Origin: Gemmatimonas phototrophica
GTDB lineage: Bacteria; Gemmatimonadota; Gemmatimonadetes; Gemmatimonadales; Gemmatimonadaceae
NCBI GenBank assembly: GCA_945869195.1
Contig: CAMBNV010000004.1
Span: forward strand, 1-64,000
Reading direction: 5' to 3'
DNA length: 64,000 nt
Below, piece by piece: positions 18,660 to 27,822 of this stretch. Below the pieces are notes generated by a model. It was given only the letters and a program-made list of their open reading frames with translations, was not told the DNA's origin and made no database searches. Each line of letters opens with the position of its first letter. The stretch's first letter is position 1. The position numbers and the translations under genes are program-made.

Positions 18660-19571
18660 TCACGGCGTGGGTGCGTCCGCCGCCACGAAGGCAATGCGAT
18701 CGCCTGAGGGACTTAGGGCGAGACGCGTGATTCCCTTCACGCCGAGCGGTGCGAAATCGGCGAGCACCTCCCACCGCGTTCCCACGCGCAGGAGGAGCTG
18801 CGATCCCACCGCCGTGAGCAACTGACCGCCCGGCGTCCAGACGTGATAATCGGCACGCGGTAGTGCCGGCACGATGCGGCGGATCGCGTGTGTCCGGACA
18901 TCGACCTCACTAATCCAACTCGTATCGGTCCCCTCTTGCAGGAACGTGAACGCGTCGCGGCCCGGCACCCGCGCAAGCGCCCGGCCGATCCCACGCGCGA
19001 GCGTGTCGGCACGTTCGGTACGCGGATTCACGAGCACTAACGCATTCGGCACGCCAGCAGCACCAAGCACGAACGTGCCAAGCGTACCGGTGCCAACCCA
19101 GACGTGATAGCCCACCGGCCGCAGCGCATGCAACACGAGGGCCGGACTCCCGCCATCCTCGGCAAAGCGCCAGAGCCGCTGCGTCGAGTCACCTTCCACG
19201 CGGATGACCGAGATCCCCGTACCCTCCGGCAACACCGTGGCGGAGTACTCGCTCTCCGGCGTCGCGATCAGTCGCGTGGGAGCGCCACCCTGGACGCTCA
19301 CCCGCCAGATGTCCGCCTGCGCGTCCTCGCGTACGCTCGTGAACATGACCTGTGACCCGTCGCGCGTGAACGCCGGCTGATTGTCATAGCCCACACGGTT
19401 GGTGACATTCACCGGTCGGCCCACCGAGAGCCGCGAGCCGATCTCGCTGAGTGAAACCACCCACACATCAGTGCCTCCCTGTGCACCGACGGACTGCGGC
19501 CGCGCCGTGAGGAGTGGGACCACTACGAGTACCCCTCGCACCACGCGCACCAGCTTGACCGCGTTCCGCAT
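18660..19571 (-). CDS. Secreted TolB/WD40-like beta-propeller protein
   Basis: 303 residues. The start at 19571 is fixed by AGGAG 7 nt upstream and by the signal peptide (M-R-N-A-V-K-L-V then a hydrophobic stretch ending S-V-G-A-Q). Repeated blades carry the TolB-type pattern (for example P-A-F-T-R-D-G-S-Q-V-M-F and D-I-W-R-V). It is probably periplasmic. There is no catalytic motif and the ligand is unknown. It lies 43 bp after fahA on the same strand and may share its transcript. Confidence 0.75.
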   Translation of the reverse strand: MRNAVKLVRVVRGVLVVVPLLTARPQSVGAQGGTDVWVVSLSEIGSRLSVGRPVNVTNRVGYDNQPAFTRDGSQVMFTSVREDAQADIWRVSVQGGAPTRLIATPESEYSATVLPEGTGISVIRVEGDSTQRLWRFAEDGGSPALVLHALRPVGYHVWVGTGTLGTFVLGAAGVPNALVLVNPRTERADTLARGIGRALARVPGRDAFTFLQEGTDTSWISEVDVRTHAIRRIVPALPRADYHVWTPGGQLLTAVGSQLLLRVGTRWEVLADFAPLGVKGITRLALSPSGDRIAFVAADAPTP

Positions 19572-19614
19572 CGCGCGCTCCTGAAGTTGAGTCATTCGCA
19601 TGGGACGCCGCCGT

Positions 19615-20931
19615 TCATGACGCCGCCGGCATGACCGCGCCACGACACTCACCGAACCCAATCCGCACCCGCCCCTCCGCTTCGCACCAACCCCGTATAA
19701 TCACCTCGTCCAAGTCGGCAAGGAACGTGCGTTGTTCACCGTTCGTAAGCGTGATCGGGTCAGTCCCTCGCCACGCGAGCTCGAGCAGGCACCCGCGTGA
19801 TCCCTTGTCCGGACCCGAAACGGTCCCGCTCGCGATCAGGTCGCCGGCGCGCAGATTGCAACCGTTGCTGGCATGGTGAGTGAGCAGCTGCGCGAGCGTC
19901 CAGTACATACGACGGAAATCGCCCTGGCTCAATCGTTCTGCTGTCGCCCCGGCCTCACGCATGCGCGCGGTGCGGATCCACACCTCGAGTGTGATCGCAA
20001 ACCCGCCGCGCGTCTGGTCGTCCTGGTCCAGGAGATACGGCAGGAGTAACGGGTCTCCCTCGTCGCGGGGACGCGGCGTCACTCTAAACGGCTCAAGCGC
20101 GTCGAGCGTGACCACCCACGGGGAGATGCTCGTCGCGAAGTTCTTGGCGAGGAACGGTCCCAGTGGCTGATACTCCCACGTCTGCATGTCGCGCGCTGAC
20201 CAATCGTTGACGAGCACAAGCCCGGCGAGATGCTGCTCCGCATCGCCCAGGGGAATCGACGTCCCGATCGCGTTCCCGGCGCCGATGAACGCGCCCACCT
20301 CGAGCTCGTAGTCCATGCGCTGGGTGGGACCGAAGCCTGGCGGTCCCTCGGGCTTTGCCGCCGTCTGACCATACGGGCGCCGCACCGGCGTGCCACTCAC
20401 CACAATCGACGAGGCACGGCCATGATACCCAATCGGCACGTGCCGGTAGTTCGGGAGCAACGGATGCTCCGGTCGGAGCATCGACCCCACGTTCATCGCA
20501 TGATCAATGCTCGCGTAAAAGTCCGAGTAGTCCCCCACGTCGGCGGGCGCATGCATCGTCACCGCAGACATGGGCACGAGCAGGAGCGGGTCGCGCTGCG
20601 CACGCAGCGCAGCCGGAGTCCCTGCGCAGAGCAGGTCGCTCAAGCGGGCGCGGAGCTCGTGCATCGCCGGCCGACCGAGCGCGAAGAGTGCGTTCAGCGC
20701 GCGCGCGCCGAGCGCGGGTCCGAGCGCAGGGGCAAGACCGTCGAGATGTCCGCCATCTCTCGCCTGCCTCAGGTCCAGCACCTTTTTGCCGATCGCGACA
20801 CCCGGGCGCGGTTCGTCGTCGCGAGAGAAGATTCCCAAGGGGAGGTTCTGCACCGGGAAGTCAACGGCGGCCTCATTGGCGGATTCCACCCACGAGCGCC
20901 GTGCAGGGTCGTGCGTCACGTCGAGCAGCAT
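19615..20931 (-). CDS. fahA: Fumarylacetoacetase
   Basis: 438 residues, close to the usual 420. The N-terminal SH3-like domain is followed by the FAH catalytic fold. Metal and active-site signatures are present: D-Y-S-D-F-Y with H-A-M-N-V-G, Y-H-G-R-A-S-S-I, E-L-E-V-G-A-F-I-G and N-D-W-S-A-R-D. It hydrolyses fumarylacetoacetate to fumarate and acetoacetate, the last step of tyrosine degradation. ATG 20931 lies 2 nt after the stop of the upstream gene, so translation is coupled. No other tyrosine-catabolic gene is in the window. Confidence 0.95.
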   Translation of the reverse strand: MLLDVTHDPARRSWVESANEAAVDFPVQNLPLGIFSRDDEPRPGVAIGKKVLDLRQARDGGHLDGLAPALGPALGARALNALFALGRPAMHELRARLSDLLCAGTPAALRAQRDPLLLVPMSAVTMHAPADVGDYSDFYASIDHAMNVGSMLRPEHPLLPNYRHVPIGYHGRASSIVVSGTPVRRPYGQTAAKPEGPPGFGPTQRMDYELEVGAFIGAGNAIGTSIPLGDAEQHLAGLVLVNDWSARDMQTWEYQPLGPFLAKNFATSISPWVVTLDALEPFRVTPRPRDEGDPLLLPYLLDQDDQTRGGFAITLEVWIRTARMREAGATAERLSQGDFRRMYWTLAQLLTHHASNGCNLRAGDLIASGTVSGPDKGSRGCLLELAWRGTDPITLTNGEQRTFLADLDEVIIRGWCEAEGRVRIGFGECRGAVMPAAS

Positions 20932-20933
20932 GG

Positions 20934-21827
20934 TCAGGCCAGAGTGAGCGTGGAAAGTTCGCCGAGAGGCTCTTCAAATGAACACGAACCGAACGAACCA
21001 ACGAAGCTCGCGCGTGCGCTGGCGATCTGCGCGGTGGTGGCGGCCAGACTGCGCCACCGGATCGAGGCATCGTCCGCCGAGATCGTGCGGGGATCACGCT
21101 CCTCGAGCAACGCGATGAGTTCCGCTCGCGGCGCGCCGGAATGCAGCAGCACCCCGGTGAGGAACAGATTGAGGAAGCCAAACATCGTTCCGCGTGCGCT
21201 ATCGACCGCGTAGGTGAGGGCGTACTCGCCCCGCAGCGGATGATGCAGCCCGGCCGTTGCCTTGAAGGGAACGCGCGCGTCTGCGCAGGCTACGAGGAAC
21301 CGCAGCACCTGAGCGGCCGAGGGGAATGCATCCATGACCACGCCACCCGTGCGCACCTTGGCACGAAATCCCTGCGCCCTGATCGCGGCAACGAGCGAGA
21401 CCGGGTCCACGCGAGGGGAGATCTCGGTGTACACGACGTACCGGCGCCCGAGTGCAGCACCCAACGCCTCGATCTCACCGACCGACTCGGCCTTGGCTTC
21501 CACCGTGTCAATCACCAACCGGCCGCCATGCCCGGGGTCGAACGCCTGCAGCGCGCCCGAGTCTTGCGCGCTCGCGAGCACCGAGAGTCGCCAGGGTGCG
21601 TTCGATCCAGGCGCCCACTCCGGTGGCAGTGTGTCCACCGCAGCGACGAGCTCTGCGAGCCGAGCGACCGGCACGATGAATCGCCCGAGCTTGGTACACT
21701 CGGGCCCAACGACATAGCGCGCATACGCGCTGACCGCGTCTGGCATGGGGACCGCCGCTGGCGGAAAAAGTCCGGCGTAGTCGACGAGCCCGCCCAGGAG
21801 TGCATCGAGCGCTCGCCTCGCACTCAC
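20934..21827 (-). CDS. Conserved protein of unknown function, TIM-barrel-like, coupled to fahA
   Basis: 297 residues from GTG 21827, which overlaps the upstream TGA (GTGA). I do not recognise the family. Alternating strands and helices are suggested by blocks such as R-Y-V-V-Y-T-E-I-S, F-R-A-K-V-R-T-G-G and P-F-K-A-T-A-G-L-H-H-P-L-R. The last resembles phosphate- or metal-binding loops at barrel C-termini. There is no signal peptide. Its tight coupling on both sides (GTGA upstream, TGA-cc-ATG to fahA) suggests a role tied to fumarylacetoacetate or an aromatic pathway. This is inference only. Confidence 0.75.
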   Translation of the reverse strand: MSARRALDALLGGLVDYAGLFPPAAVPMPDAVSAYARYVVGPECTKLGRFIVPVARLAELVAAVDTLPPEWAPGSNAPWRLSVLASAQDSGALQAFDPGHGGRLVIDTVEAKAESVGEIEALGAALGRRYVVYTEISPRVDPVSLVAAIRAQGFRAKVRTGGVVMDAFPSAAQVLRFLVACADARVPFKATAGLHHPLRGEYALTYAVDSARGTMFGFLNLFLTGVLLHSGAPRAELIALLEERDPRTISADDASIRWRSLAATTAQIASARASFVGSFGSCSFEEPLGELSTLTLA

Positions 21828-22798
21828 TCGCCGTCCTGGAATGCCATCGTCCACCGACAGGGGGCGCCTGGCACCAACCAGGTGATCGCCTGCCAGTCCC
21901 CCAGCGCCTCGGCGTAGCCGGCGGCGGCACCGAGCGAGGGACTGAGTGCGAGCGCTGGCGCTACACCGCGCGAAAACAGCCCGCGGGTTCCTCCGAGCCG
22001 TGCGCCAGCGCGATCGAGCATCACACCGCAGTGTCGGATGCCCGCGCCATCCGTCGTGATATTGAGCGTCGAAGTCCCCTGCACGAGCTGGAGCGAGGCG
22101 CGCGCCACCCCGAGGTCGACCCAACCGGTCATCATCGTCTTGCGGGGCAGGTGCCACGGTGCGGATAGATCACGCAGCTTCCCGTCGAGCATCAGCCGCG
22201 GCCACTGGTGCGCGCTCGTGGCCGTGCCGCCGCCGAGTTCCGCCCCCGTCAGGGCGTGCAGGCGAAGTCGGGCCGCGCTGGGCAGTTTGATGTGTGTGGC
22301 GGCGTCGAGCGGAAATAGCATCAGCGCGCTCCAGAGGAACGGCAGCCGATTCGTTCCCGCGGTGGTCGCCTCGTAGCGCGCCTCGACCACACCGTCCGGC
22401 CGCACGAGCAGCGTGCGCGTGAGCGTCCACGGCAGGCGGTCACCCTGCCACGTGCAGGTGAGTTGGTGTCCGTCGTCGCCGGTCAGCAACGTCACCTCGG
22501 GCAACTGCAGCCGCGCTTCGCCGCCGGGCGGCACCGGCCGGCCACCGATGCCCTGCACCCACTCGGGGATGGTACCGCCGCCGGAGGCGGGAGCACACTC
22601 GTCCCAGCCGGCACCGGTCATTGGTGAACTGCCGCTCTGTGGTGCCGACTCCGCACCGCCCTGCAGCAGCCACTCCCGTCCACCGATCCGGAGCGAACGG
22701 ACGCGACCACCCAGCGATGGCACGACCTCTATCCGTGTGGTGCCGCCTTCAAGCGCGATGAATCCCGGCTGCTCCGACGCCGCGTCCGGCGACGTCAC
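21824..22798 (-). CDS. Galactose-mutarotase-like (aldose epimerase superfamily) protein
   Basis: 324 residues from GTG 22798, with a strong GGGGAGG about 5 nt upstream. The N-terminus (T-R-I-E-V-V-P-S-L-G-G-R-V-R-S-L) is the beta-sandwich opening of aldose-1-epimerase-like proteins. W-D-E-C-A-P and later beta strands fit the DUF4432/mutarotase superfamily. The catalytic His/Glu set of GalM could not be placed with confidence, so it may bind sugar without epimerising it. It precedes the barrel-like gene and fahA in one run. Confidence 0.65.
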   Translation of the reverse strand: MTSPDAASEQPGFIALEGGTTRIEVVPSLGGRVRSLRIGGREWLLQGGAESAPQSGSSPMTGAGWDECAPASGGGTIPEWVQGIGGRPVPPGGEARLQLPEVTLLTGDDGHQLTCTWQGDRLPWTLTRTLLVRPDGVVEARYEATTAGTNRLPFLWSALMLFPLDAATHIKLPSAARLRLHALTGAELGGGTATSAHQWPRLMLDGKLRDLSAPWHLPRKTMMTGWVDLGVARASLQLVQGTSTLNITTDGAGIRHCGVMLDRAGARLGGTRGLFSRGVAPALALSPSLGAAAGYAEALGDWQAITWLVPGAPCRWTMAFQDGE

Positions 22799-22823
22799 GA
22801 TGACCTCCCCCTGCGGCCGCGGC

Positions 22824-24038
22824 TCACGCGACCGTCGTGAGGTCTACGCCTCGTGTAGCGAGCACGCGCGCGACGGTCTCGCCGATCTTGTTGTTCGGCG
22901 TACTCGCGCCCGCCGTCAGGCCGACGCGGACCGGACCCTCCATCGGCATCCAAGCCTCGGCAATGACTTCCTGGCCGGTCGCGAGGTCGCGATGCCGGAC
23001 GGTCCCACTCCCGGGGTCGATCCCCAACGCGTCCTCGATGTGATACGTGCGCACCTGCTCTGCGCAGAGCGCCGTGAGGGAGATTGTATTACTCGAGTTG
23101 TAGCCTCCGACCACGAGCATCACGTCAAGTGGTTCCCGCAACAGCGCGTTCACGGCGTCCTGCCGATCCTGGGTCGCACTGCAGATCGTGTCGAACGTGC
23201 GGAAACGTGCCATCCGGTGACTCTCCCCGTGGACGCGCCCCATTGCCTGTCCGACGACCTCGGCGATCGCGAGTGACTCGCGGGCGAGCATCGTCGTCTG
23301 GTTCGCCACGCCGATGCTGAGTAGGTGCAGGTCGGGATCGAAGCGCGAACTCGCGGCGTGTTGATACTTTGCGAGGAATGCCTCGCGTCCACCCTCAAAG
23401 CGCCCCTCGATGTACGCGATCACATCTTCGGCTTGGGCCATATCACGCACGACCAGATAGGCGCCGCCTGCGTATTTCTCGACCTGCGACGCCGTGGCCC
23501 GCGTCTCTTCATGGTAGTACTTGCCATGGATCAGCGAGGTGAGGCCGTCGCGTGCATAGCTGTCCACCCGCTTCCAGACGTTGAGCACCGAGCCGCAGGT
23601 GGTGTCGACCATCACGCAGCCCTTGTGGCGGAGCGTCTCAAAGTCGTGGATCGTCACGCCGAACGCGGGGAGAATCACCACATCCTGCGGCTGCACCGAG
23701 GTGTAGTCGAAGCCCGTCTCGCGCGGCTCCAGAAAGACGATTCCCATCTCCCTGAGTCGAGCGTTCACATGCGGGTTGTGGATAATCTCGCCGGCCAGGT
23801 AGATCTGCCGGTCGGGGAACTTGGCGCGCGTCTGGTAGGCGTATTCCACCGCCCGCTCCACCCCGTAGCAAAAGCCGAATTCCTTGGCCAGGCGGATCGT
23901 CACCGAACCGGCGACCAAGGTGTGGTCGCGGGCGAGCAGGAGGTCGACCAGCTGACCGTCGTAGTCGGCGGTCAGCGTGTCCTGCACCTCGGTCTTGAGG
24001 CCGAATCCTTTTCGGAAATACGTCGACTCGGGAGCCAT
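22824..24038 (-). CDS. ispH: 4-hydroxy-3-methylbut-2-enyl diphosphate reductase
   Basis: 404 residues. The three [4Fe-4S] cysteines are in F-G-F-C-Y-G (Cys57), D-T-T-C-G-S and I-C-S-A-T-Q. I-I-H-N-P-H-V-N is the substrate-site histidine motif. It is the last step of the MEP isoprenoid pathway, giving IPP and DMAPP. The protein is longer than the E. coli type (about 315) and matches the long cyanobacterial/plastid-like form, with an N-terminal 45-residue extension and an insertion near 180-260. It is 25 bp upstream of the mutarotase-like gene. Confidence 0.95.
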   Translation of the reverse strand: MAPESTYFRKGFGLKTEVQDTLTADYDGQLVDLLLARDHTLVAGSVTIRLAKEFGFCYGVERAVEYAYQTRAKFPDRQIYLAGEIIHNPHVNARLREMGIVFLEPRETGFDYTSVQPQDVVILPAFGVTIHDFETLRHKGCVMVDTTCGSVLNVWKRVDSYARDGLTSLIHGKYYHEETRATASQVEKYAGGAYLVVRDMAQAEDVIAYIEGRFEGGREAFLAKYQHAASSRFDPDLHLLSIGVANQTTMLARESLAIAEVVGQAMGRVHGESHRMARFRTFDTICSATQDRQDAVNALLREPLDVMLVVGGYNSSNTISLTALCAEQVRTYHIEDALGIDPGSGTVRHRDLATGQEVIAEAWMPMEGPVRVGLTAGASTPNNKIGETVARVLATRGVDLTTVA

Positions 24039-24123
24039 GGGATGAAAGATAAGTCGCTGAGTTGGAAGGCGCTGGTTGGCGCACCGCTCGCGCGGCGCTC
24101 GTCACCGACTTAACTTGGCCTCC

Positions 24124-25596
24124 ATGAACGACCACTTCGACCTCTGCGTGATCGGGGGCGGCCCGGCTGGCGAGAAGGGCGCCGCCCAAGCCGCGTATTT
24201 CCGCAAAAAAGTCTGCCTCATTGAACGCGCGCCCAAGCTGGGCGGCGCCGCGGTCAACACCGGCACCGTTCCGTCCAAGACCCTCCGCGAGACCGCCCTC
24301 TACTTCAGCGGACTCCGCCAGCACGGTCTGTACGGCGTCGACTATAGGGTGAAGAATGACATCACCGTCGGTGATTTCATGTTCCGCGAGCGCGTTGTGG
24401 TCGAGAACGCGTGGCGGCAGATCGAGGAGAATCTCGAACGCCACGACATCGTCCGTGTCCAGGGCCAGGCCCGCTTTTCGAGTCCCGACGTCGTCGAAGT
24501 CAGATGTTACCACGAGGAACCGCGGCGGATCACTGCGGACGTCTTCCTGGTCGCCACAGGATCACGCCCCTCGCGCCCGACCGAGATCCCTTTCGACGGC
24601 TGCATCGTGGTCGACAGCGATGATGTCGTCTCGCTGACCGCGATTCCGGGCCGCCTCGTTGTCATCGGCGGTGGGGTCATCGGCTGCGAGTACGCCAGCA
24701 TGTTCGCGGCGCTGGGCGTCCGAGTGACACTCGTGAATGCCAAGGAACGCCTCCTGATGCAGATCGACCCCGACCTTTCTGACGCTCTGCGGCAGGAGAT
24801 GACCCGCCGTCTCGGCGTGCAAGTCATCCTCGACGCTTCGGTCACCAACGTCCGCATCGACGGCGCGCTCGGCCTCGTCACTCTCGGCGACGGTCGCGAG
24901 CTCGTTGCGGACTGTGTGCTCTATTGCGCCGGCCGCGAAGGGAACACGGACGACCTCCAACTCGAGGTGGCCGGCGTCAAGACCAACCCACGCGGTTTCG
25001 TGCAGGTGGACCCTCACTTCCGCACGACCAACCCGAGGGTCTTCGCGGCCGGCGACATCATCGGGTTCCCCGCCCTCGCATCCACCGCGATGGAGCAAGC
25101 CCGTGTCGCCATGTGCCACGCCTTCGACCTCAAGTACAAGACCGCGGTCTCTTCGGTGCTTCCGTACGGCGTCTGGACCATCCCCGAGATCGCAACCGTC
25201 GGCCTCGGCGAAGATGCGGCACGCGCCCAAGGGATCTCCGTCGAGATCGGCAAGGCCTGGTTCCGCGATAACCCGCGCGGCCAGATCATCGGGGAGACCG
25301 AAGGCTTTGTGAAACTCGTTTTCCGGACGGCCGACCAGAGGCTCATCGGTGCCAGCGTGTTCGGCGAGGGGGCGTGCGAGCTCATCCACATTCCCGCCAC
25401 GGTGATCCATTTCGACGGGACGCTCGACTACTTCATCCAGAGCGTGTTCAACTACCCGACGCTCTCCGACACGTTCAAGTACGCGGCCTACGACGGCCTG
25501 CAGCGCCTACGGAAGCGCGTGAGCCGCGCCATGGAGGCCCGCAGCCGCTCGACGCCAGAAGCGGGCACTACGCGGCCGGTATTAGATACGGACTGA
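24124..25596 (+). CDS. sthA: Soluble pyridine nucleotide transhydrogenase (Si-specific)
   Basis: 490 residues, a flavin disulfide-reductase fold: FAD motif G-G-G-P-A-G-E-K-G, NAD motif G-G-G-V-I-G-C-E-Y, then the dimerisation domain. The redox site reads G-G-A-A-V-N-T-G-T-V-P-S-K, so both cysteines of the usual C-x4-C are absent. This favours SthA over lipoamide dehydrogenase. It exchanges hydride between NADPH and NAD+. ATG 24124 begins the FAD domain. The last 29 bp overlap the convergent thioesterase gene. Confidence 0.88.
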   Translation: MNDHFDLCVIGGGPAGEKGAAQAAYFRKKVCLIERAPKLGGAAVNTGTVPSKTLRETALYFSGLRQHGLYGVDYRVKNDITVGDFMFRERVVVENAWRQIEENLERHDIVRVQGQARFSSPDVVEVRCYHEEPRRITADVFLVATGSRPSRPTEIPFDGCIVVDSDDVVSLTAIPGRLVVIGGGVIGCEYASMFAALGVRVTLVNAKERLLMQIDPDLSDALRQEMTRRLGVQVILDASVTNVRIDGALGLVTLGDGRELVADCVLYCAGREGNTDDLQLEVAGVKTNPRGFVQVDPHFRTTNPRVFAAGDIIGFPALASTAMEQARVAMCHAFDLKYKTAVSSVLPYGVWTIPEIATVGLGEDAARAQGISVEIGKAWFRDNPRGQIIGETEGFVKLVFRTADQRLIGASVFGEGACELIHIPATVIHFDGTLDYFIQSVFNYPTLSDTFKYAAYDGLQRLRKRVSRAMEARSRSTPEAGTTRPVLDTD

Positions 25597-26008
25597 GCGC
25601 GTCCTTCACGAAGTCGGGCAGTACCCGCTTCGTGATCGACTCCTTCTCCACGCAGACGACGGTGAGCGTCGCCGACGCGCGATGCACGAGATCAACGGCG
25701 CGGTAGACCTCGAACCGCATCGTGATTGACGAGGTGCCGAGTCGCGACACGCCGACGCGGATCTCCATCAACTCGTCCATCTGTGCCGGGGAGTGGAACT
25801 CCACCGCGAACGCCTTGCGCGGCAGTTGCACCTGCCGCTGCACCCGCATGAACTCGTACGGCAGCCCCGCCTGTCGGAACAACTCGTGCTCCGCCGATTC
25901 GAAGAACCGGATGTACGTCCCGTAGTAGATGATCCCGAGCGGATCACAGTCACTCCAACGGACGCGCTCCTGGACGGCGAAGGGGAATGACGGGTGTGGC
26001 TGTGTCAC
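25568..26008 (-). CDS. Acyl-CoA thioesterase, 4-hydroxybenzoyl-CoA thioesterase type
   Basis: 146 residues from GTG 26008, a single hotdog domain. The motif V-R-W-S-D-C-D-P-L-G-I-I-Y-Y-G contains the catalytic Asp of the 4HBT/YbgC group. The substrate is not predictable; YbgC-like proteins act on short or acyl-carrier thioesters. The gene overlaps the end of sthA by 29 bp on the other strand and diverges from the stress-protein gene. Confidence 0.88.
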   Translation of the reverse strand: MTQPHPSFPFAVQERVRWSDCDPLGIIYYGTYIRFFESAEHELFRQAGLPYEFMRVQRQVQLPRKAFAVEFHSPAQMDELMEIRVGVSRLGTSSITMRFEVYRAVDLVHRASATLTVVCVEKESITKRVLPDFVKDALSPYLIPAA

Positions 26009-26013
26009 GAGTA

Positions 26014-26049
26014 GGAATACCTGACGGACGTTAAGGGAAATACCGACGG
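26014..26049. promoter_or_regulatory. Direct repeat in a divergent promoter region
   Basis: GGAATACCTGACGG (26014-26027) and GGAAATACCGACGG (26036-26049) are near-identical and 22 bp apart start to start, about two helical turns. They lie in the 119-bp gap between the thioesterase and the stress-protein gene. A dimeric regulator site is plausible but untested. Confidence 0.35.
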
Positions 26050-26127
26050 CCTCGCGAAAGTCTGAATGGTAATGTCCACCCCATGGGGGTGCGTTGGCCA
26101 CCCGCAGGCCTCCACGCGGAGTCGCAC

Positions 26128-26571
26128 ATGTTGCGGACGATCCTTGTCGCCCTCGCGGGTTCGGCCCTCGCCGAACCCGCGCTCCCGCTCGCCGCCGACA
26201 TCGCCCGCCGGTCGGGCGGATCGGTGCATCTGGTCCGAGCCCACGTCCCAATCGCTGGCGGCGGCGCGACCGCCCAAGGCGCGATCTTCTCGCAGGAGAT
26301 GCTCGCCGCTGACGACGCGCGGCGGCGGCGGGCTCAGGCCTACGTCGACAGCACCGCGACGCGGCTGGTGGCCGAGTGGGGGCTCCGCGTGACCGGGGAG
26401 CCCACGCGCTGTCTGCTCGATCACGTGAAGGAGACCGACCCCGACGGCATCGCCATCGCCATCGCCACGCAGGGGCGCGGCGTCTCGCGGATCTTGGTCG
26501 GCTCGATCGGGGACAAGCTTATTCCCTCAGCGGGTCGGCCGGTGCTCGTCGTTCGGCCACCGAAGGGGTAG
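26128..26571 (+). CDS. Universal stress protein, UspA family
   Basis: 147 residues from ATG 26128, with GGAG 7 nt upstream. A single Usp domain: T-I-L-V-A-L-A-G-S at the start and the ATP-loop form G-R-G-x6-V-G-S-I-G-D-K near residues 120-133. The end V-L-V-V-R-P is typical of the family. It probably binds ATP. Its stop is 4 bp from the end of the convergent yjjX-like gene. Confidence 0.88.
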   Translation: MLRTILVALAGSALAEPALPLAADIARRSGGSVHLVRAHVPIAGGGATAQGAIFSQEMLAADDARRRRAQAYVDSTATRLVAEWGLRVTGEPTRCLLDHVKETDPDGIAIAIATQGRGVSRILVGSIGDKLIPSAGRPVLVVRPPKG

Positions 26572-26575
26572 CAGA

Positions 26576-27115
26576 TCAGCGCGCGAAGAGCTCGGGAGTC
26601 ACGAACGGCGCGAGCGCGTACGTCACAAGCACCTCGTATGCGCCCTGCCGGTCGATGCGCCCCCCCGTGAGGATTCCGACAGCTCCCTTTCCGTGCTTGG
26701 TCCCATGCGCTGCGACGAGCTCGTCCATCGCATACCCGAGCTCCATGCCGTCGCGGATCATCGCCGCGACGGCGTTGGGTAGCGGCATCGCGAGCGATCC
26801 ACCGACTCCCTCGCGTCCGTCGCGATGCACCGCCACGCACCAGGCACAGCTCCGCATGCCGTCGGGGCCGTCGACCACGCCGCCCTCGAGACCGATCCCC
26901 AGATCGGCGTCCATCGCTTCGCGCGCGGCCCGTGCGCGGTTGCGCGCCCCACGAATCGTCTCGTCGTCACCGAATGGCTGGTCGCGCACGCCGCTCGGCA
27001 CGGTCACCGGCTCCACTGTCGCATCGGGCGAGGCCCACGCGAGCACCGCGCGCACGGCGCCGAGCTTTACTGGGTTCGCCGACCCCACCGCCACACGCCT
27101 GATTGTCTCACTCAT
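26576..27115 (-). CDS. yjjX: Inosine/xanthosine triphosphatase, YjjX type
   Basis: 179 residues, the family's usual length. The N-terminus V-A-V-G-S-A-N-P-V-K-L-G-A-V-R binds the triphosphate. Acidic and Gly motifs G-L-E-G-G-V and G-K-G-A-V-G-I-L-T-G-G-R follow as in YjjX. It hydrolyses non-canonical purine NTPs to limit their incorporation. It diverges from the CGNR gene by 37 bp. Confidence 0.9.
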   Translation of the reverse strand: MSETIRRVAVGSANPVKLGAVRAVLAWASPDATVEPVTVPSGVRDQPFGDDETIRGARNRARAAREAMDADLGIGLEGGVVDGPDGMRSCAWCVAVHRDGREGVGGSLAMPLPNAVAAMIRDGMELGYAMDELVAAHGTKHGKGAVGILTGGRIDRQGAYEVLVTYALAPFVTPELFAR

Positions 27116-27152
27116 CCGCCCAATGTACGGCCACAGGCGCTATCTTCGCCGG

Positions 27153-27779
27153 ATGGCCGCGTCCGATGACCACTCGAGCGACCCCGCGTTTGCCTTCATC
27201 GGTGGACGTCTCTGGCTGAACTTCGTGAACACGGACGACGCCCGACTCGGCATCCGCACCGACACCATCGCGAGCTTCGAGCGATTCGTTGATTGGCTCA
27301 GGTCGGCGCGCGTCCTCGACGCTGACCGCGCCGATGCCCTCCGGCGGCGCGGGGCCGAACAACCCTCTGGTGCGGCGGCGGCGCTGGTCGAGGCGCGCCG
27401 CGTGCGTGCCGCGCTTCGCTCGCTCGCTGAACGCGGGCGGACCGATCAGGGCGAGCGCACCAAGTCGGTCGTCCTCGTGGAGATCAATCGCGTGCTGGGC
27501 CGGTCGGTGGGCACACGCCGCGTCGAAGCGCTCCCCGATGGGGGGTTTTTGCGGAGCTTCGTCCCTGTGGGCGACCTCTTCGGCGGCCTCATCATCCCGG
27601 TCGTCGAATCGGCGGTCGACTCCCTCGTGCTCGGAGAGCTGCCGCGCATCCACCAGTGCGCCGACCGACGCTGCCCGCGCTACTTCGTCGACCTCACCCG
27701 CTCGCACACCCGGCGGTGGTGCGATATGCGCACCTGCGGCAATCGGGCGAAAGCGCTGCGGTGGCGAGGACAGTCGTGA
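27153..27779 (+). CDS. ABATE/CGNR zinc-finger putative transcriptional regulator
   Basis: 208 residues. The N-terminal ABATE domain carries G-R-L-W-L-N-F-V-N-T, its hallmark. A C-terminal treble-clef-type finger follows (C-A-D-R-R-C-P-R-Y-F, then W-C-D-M-R-T-C-G-N-R). CGNR proteins are predicted stress-related DNA-binding regulators. An in-frame ATG at 27123 would add ten Arg/Tyr-rich residues; 27153 fits the family better. Confidence 0.87.
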   Translation: MAASDDHSSDPAFAFIGGRLWLNFVNTDDARLGIRTDTIASFERFVDWLRSARVLDADRADALRRRGAEQPSGAAAALVEARRVRAALRSLAERGRTDQGERTKSVVLVEINRVLGRSVGTRRVEALPDGGFLRSFVPVGDLFGGLIIPVVESAVDSLVLGELPRIHQCADRRCPRYFVDLTRSHTRRWCDMRTCGNRAKALRWRGQS

Positions 27780-27822
27780 TGAGAGGCTGGAGGTAGCCCG
27801 TTCGGTCGTGCCTCGGCGGCGC

